The position numbers and the translations under genes were made by a program. From assembly GCA_963691885.1 (NCBI GenBank), contig OY829843.1, positions 2,728,001-2,792,000 of the forward strand: DNA of 64,000 nt, read 5' to 3'. Shown piece after piece: positions 61,918 through 64,000 of the stretch (the stretch's first letter is position 1; every line of letters starts with the position of its first letter). The DNA comes from G963691885 sp963691885. Lineage in GTDB: Bacteria; Pseudomonadota; Alphaproteobacteria; UBA8366; Aestuariispiraceae. The notes below the pieces were generated by a model. That model saw only the letters and a list, made by a program, of their open reading frames with translations, was not told where the DNA came from and did not search any database.

Positions 61918-62468
61918 CATCATTGGCGCGTCTGTTCATCCGGAACCGCAAGGGTTCTGCCATGATGGAGTTTGGCCTCCTGACCCCGGTGGTTGTCAGT
62001 TTCATTATTGGCGCGATTGAACTGGGCATGGTCTATCTGGTCAGCAACAGTCTGGAAAATGCCGTTCTGACAGCTTCACGCTATGGCATCACGGGGAATA
62101 CCGACGACGGTTCCACACGCGAGGAACAGATCCTCGAGATCGTGTCAGATAACACATTCGGACTGGTGGATATGGAAGAGGTCGCGGTCGACACGATCAT
62201 CTATGACAGTTTTTCTGATATCGGCACGGCGGAACCCTTCGCTGATGAAAACGGAAACGGAGATTACGATACGGGCGAAGCTTTTACCGACGTAAATGGC
62301 AATGGTCAGTGGGATCTGGATGTGGGGGTCGTCGGCCTGGGGGGAGCGGGAGATATCGTGCTCTATCGCATCGATTATACGATTCAAAGCATGACAGGGT
62401 TGTTCGAACCGATCTTCGGGCGGATCAATCACTCTGCTGCCGTTGCTGTCCGGAACGAGCCTTTCTGA
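61914..62468 (+). CDS. TadE-like pilus protein
   Basis: 184 residues with a TadE-type N-terminus: short basic stretch, RNRKGSAMMEFGLLTPVVV with the Glu typical of pseudopilins, then one membrane helix, followed by a long extracytoplasmic part with acidic repeats (DENGNGDYDTGEAFTDVNGN) that resemble calcium-binding EF/dockerin-like loops. ATGA overlaps the previous gene by four bases. Confidence 0.87.
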   Translation: MTSLARLFIRNRKGSAMMEFGLLTPVVVSFIIGAIELGMVYLVSNSLENAVLTASRYGITGNTDDGSTREEQILEIVSDNTFGLVDMEEVAVDTIIYDSFSDIGTAEPFADENGNGDYDTGEAFTDVNGNGQWDLDVGVVGLGGAGDIVLYRIDYTIQSMTGLFEPIFGRINHSAAVAVRNEPF

Positions 62469-63007
62469 TGAGACGGTTTCTGCGCGATACAAAAGGCTCT
62501 GTCCTTGTCGAGTTTTCTTTCACGATCCCGATCCTGGCAACCCTCGTGCTTTCAATACTTGAGGTCGGGAATTACCTGCTTCTGCATACCAAATTGCAGC
62601 ACGCTGCCGTTACGATGGCTGATCTCGCTACCCGGGAAGAGAATATTTCCGAACAGGTTGTCGACGATCTGTTTTCTGCTGTACCGCAAATTCTGGCACC
62701 CTTTGAAATGGGCGATGACGGTGTCGTCATTCTTTCAGCGGTAGGGCGAGAAGGAACCGATCCGCCTGAGGTCCTCTGGCAACGGCGCGGAGCGGGGCCC
62801 TTGAATGATGTCAGTTTTCTAGGCGTAACCGGCAGCGCGGCGGCGACGCCCGCCGGTATCGCGGTTGCACCAGATGAGACGGTCGTCATTGCGGAACTCA
62901 TTTACGATTATGAACCGATCGCCTTCGATCTTTTCTCCGCTGAGAGGATCATCAAGACCTCCTTCTTCCGACCCCGTCTTGGGTCACTGCAAGTGGTTGA
63001 CCCTTAA
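62468..63007 (+). CDS. TadE/TadF-like pilus protein
   Basis: 179 residues with TKGSVLVEFSFTIPILATLVLSI at the start, the TadE signature (Gly-Ser-x-x-x-Glu-Phe then a membrane helix). The rest is extracytoplasmic. Starts at 62468, overlapping the previous gene by one base (TGATG). Together with the two genes before it, it forms a small Tad minor-pilin module without TadA/B/C or Flp in this window. Confidence 0.87.
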   Translation: MRRFLRDTKGSVLVEFSFTIPILATLVLSILEVGNYLLLHTKLQHAAVTMADLATREENISEQVVDDLFSAVPQILAPFEMGDDGVVILSAVGREGTDPPEVLWQRRGAGPLNDVSFLGVTGSAAATPAGIAVAPDETVVIAELIYDYEPIAFDLFSAERIIKTSFFRPRLGSLQVVDP

Positions 63008-63307
63008 GCACCCAGGCTTCACCCAATCCGGTTGACCGCTTTTTCTTCGTATTCAGCTCCAACACAATTCCGAAATGCTTCTCCGCCGGTTGGTATGCTT
63101 ACCAATGGTTGATATGCATTAACTTTCGTCCAGATTTTCTTAACTAAATTGTGCAACGTTAAGGAATTAATGCGCTAGCGATGGCGGTAAGTGATCGATT
63201 TTATTCGATAATATCAAATTTTGGTTTAGTTTAAATTATTATTTAGAGTGATTTTAGTTTTAAGAACCTGATTTACGACAAGAAATTTTTTTGGACCGTT
63301 TTTTCTC
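63008..63307. other. AT-rich gap upstream of the autotransporter-like gene
   Basis: 300 bases without an open frame. Includes the perfect hairpin TTGGTA (63091-63096) / TACCAA (63101-63106) with a four-base loop and an AT-rich 63110-63300 stretch that probably carries the promoter of the next gene. A short T-rich sequence (63040-63050) may end the Tad transcript, but no good stem was found there. Confidence 0.35.
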
Positions 63308-64000
63308 ATGCATCGTGTTTCACGCCAAACGAATGCTGTTCGGGTCGGCGCGGTTTTAATCGCGCTAAGCTCTGTTCTCTGTGTTGAGCCAGCGGTCGGG
63401 CAGGTATTGACCCTGAACGGCGGCGCTACATCATTGACCGCGAGCGATGGAGTTTTCGGACCAATTGATCTGTCCCCGGGAAATGCCGATCCGGAGAGGG
63501 ACACCGACACGATCACCGTCCTTAATTTGTCAGCGGCGGATAGCGTGTCAATCTTCGACACGACTGTTACGGGTGATGTGATTTCATTTGTCAGCAACCA
63601 GGGAATTCAGATCATTGCGAATGACGGTCTTGGATCCGGCCCCCTGATCAGCAATGCAGCGACTGCGTCAACTGCGGGAGGGATCTTTGCACAGATTTCA
63701 AACAGCGCTTCGACAGGTAACCTGTCAATTGATGTTGGTGGCACCATCACCAGCGCCGGCGGCGATGGGGTCAGTGTCACCAATCGGGGTTTGGGCCAAA
63801 CGGATGTCAATGTTGTTGACGTGCGCACGACCGGGACCAGTAGTTTCGCCTCCGGTGTCTCCGTTGTGATAGCAAACCCGGCTACGGTCGCAAACACGAA
63901 TATCTTCGCCACGGGTGAAATTCACTCCCAAACCGGCACTGGTGTCAAACTTCTCACAATCGGGCAGGGACAGATTGATATCCGTGTCGAGGATGTTACG
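63308..64000 (+). CDS. Autotransporter-like secreted protein, 3' end cut by the window
   Basis: ATG 63308 opens 231 codons to the right edge with no stop. Residues 1-32 are a signal peptide (VGAVLIALSSVLCVEPAVGQ). The remainder is Ser/Thr/Asn/Gly-rich with repeated short strands (ISNAATASTAGGIFAQI, GGTITSAGGDGVSV), the pattern of a right-handed beta-helix passenger; a C-terminal beta-barrel would be expected beyond the window. Function unknown, possibly adhesion given the adjacent Tad genes. Confidence 0.75.
   Translation, partial: MHRVSRQTNAVRVGAVLIALSSVLCVEPAVGQVLTLNGGATSLTASDGVFGPIDLSPGNADPERDTDTITVLNLSAADSVSIFDTTVTGDVISFVSNQGIQIIANDGLGSGPLISNAATASTAGGIFAQISNSASTGNLSIDVGGTITSAGGDGVSVTNRGLGQTDVNVVDVRTTGTSSFASGVSVVIANPATVANTNIFATGEIHSQTGTGVKLLTIGQGQIDIRVEDVT

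Noticed and set aside
1..64000. CRISPR arrays, prophages, insertion sequences, tRNA or rRNA genes
   Set aside because: No regular direct repeats with spacers, no transposase or integrase, no tRNA T-loop pattern (GGTTCGAATCC) and no rRNA sequence were noticed on reading both strands.

Overview
The window is an ordinary chromosomal stretch of an alphaproteobacterium with moderately high GC (my estimate, not computed). Evidence for the group: the chain rpsP-rimM-trmD-rplS-leuC-leuD-leuB with asd and pncA nearby; the dapF-mtaB-ftsY-yciB group; an sdhC-sdhD-sdhA-sdhB operon; a DUF3035 lipoprotein; a MutL that carries its own endonuclease motif; and GTG/TTG starts mixed with ATG. Genus cannot be fixed; the set fits a Rhodospirillales/Sneathiellales-like organism, which is an inference. 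I see no prophage, insertion sequence, CRISPR array, rRNA or tRNA gene.

Layout. 1-1424: a glyoxalase-like gene cut by the left edge and a small membrane protein. 1534-5036: the succinate dehydrogenase operon (minus) with a strong terminator. 5037-5876: a long stretch with no clear gene but with DnaA-box-like sequences. 5877-8763: a tiny Cys-rich membrane peptide, a DMT exporter, a CoA-ester lyase and pyridoxal kinase. 8768-16740: a large TPR/glycosyltransferase-like protein, asd, a tiny secreted protein, pncA and leuB/leuD/leuC. 16832-20579: rplS, trmD, rimM, rpsP, ffh (translation and protein export). 21004-28606: dapF, mtaB, ftsY, yciB interleaved with minus-strand accessory genes (a response regulator, two small proteins with matching tails, a Nudix enzyme) and a TPR-methyltransferase. 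28728-33085: pgk, a second DMT transporter, a zinc-free-looking alcohol dehydrogenase/quinone reductase and a universal stress protein, with an FNR/FixK-like box between the last two. 33117-36164: M48 protease, an OmpA-family lipoprotein with a long leader and a Pmp3 protein. 36178-46929: tadA, rluB, rsmD, MFS, mutL, pgi, two M16 peptidases, a DUF3035 lipoprotein and lspA. 46957-53153: ileS with a long leader, ribF, MaoC hydratase, amidase. 53261-57946: a His-rich CobW GTPase, DUF1289, an arsR-permease pair, and a LysR/azoR divergent pair. 57977-64000: an unaccompanied molybdenum hydroxylase subunit, three Tad-type (TadG/TadE) genes with a CtrA-like site, and the start of an autotransporter-like protein cut by the right edge.

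The most interesting signal I found is regulatory: upstream of ileS a textbook promoter (50083-50111) precedes a 22-codon reading frame with three isoleucine codons, two of them the rare ATA, whose stop codon lies in the loop of a strong hairpin, and a second perfect hairpin just before the ileS start. This looks like a leader-peptide control of isoleucyl-tRNA synthetase and I know of no described example in this group. Next are the FNR/FixK-like box at a class II distance from the usp gene, a 14-bp palindrome on the arsR -10 element, a CtrA-type box before the Tad genes, and the pair of small proteins sharing an RG...NIL tail.
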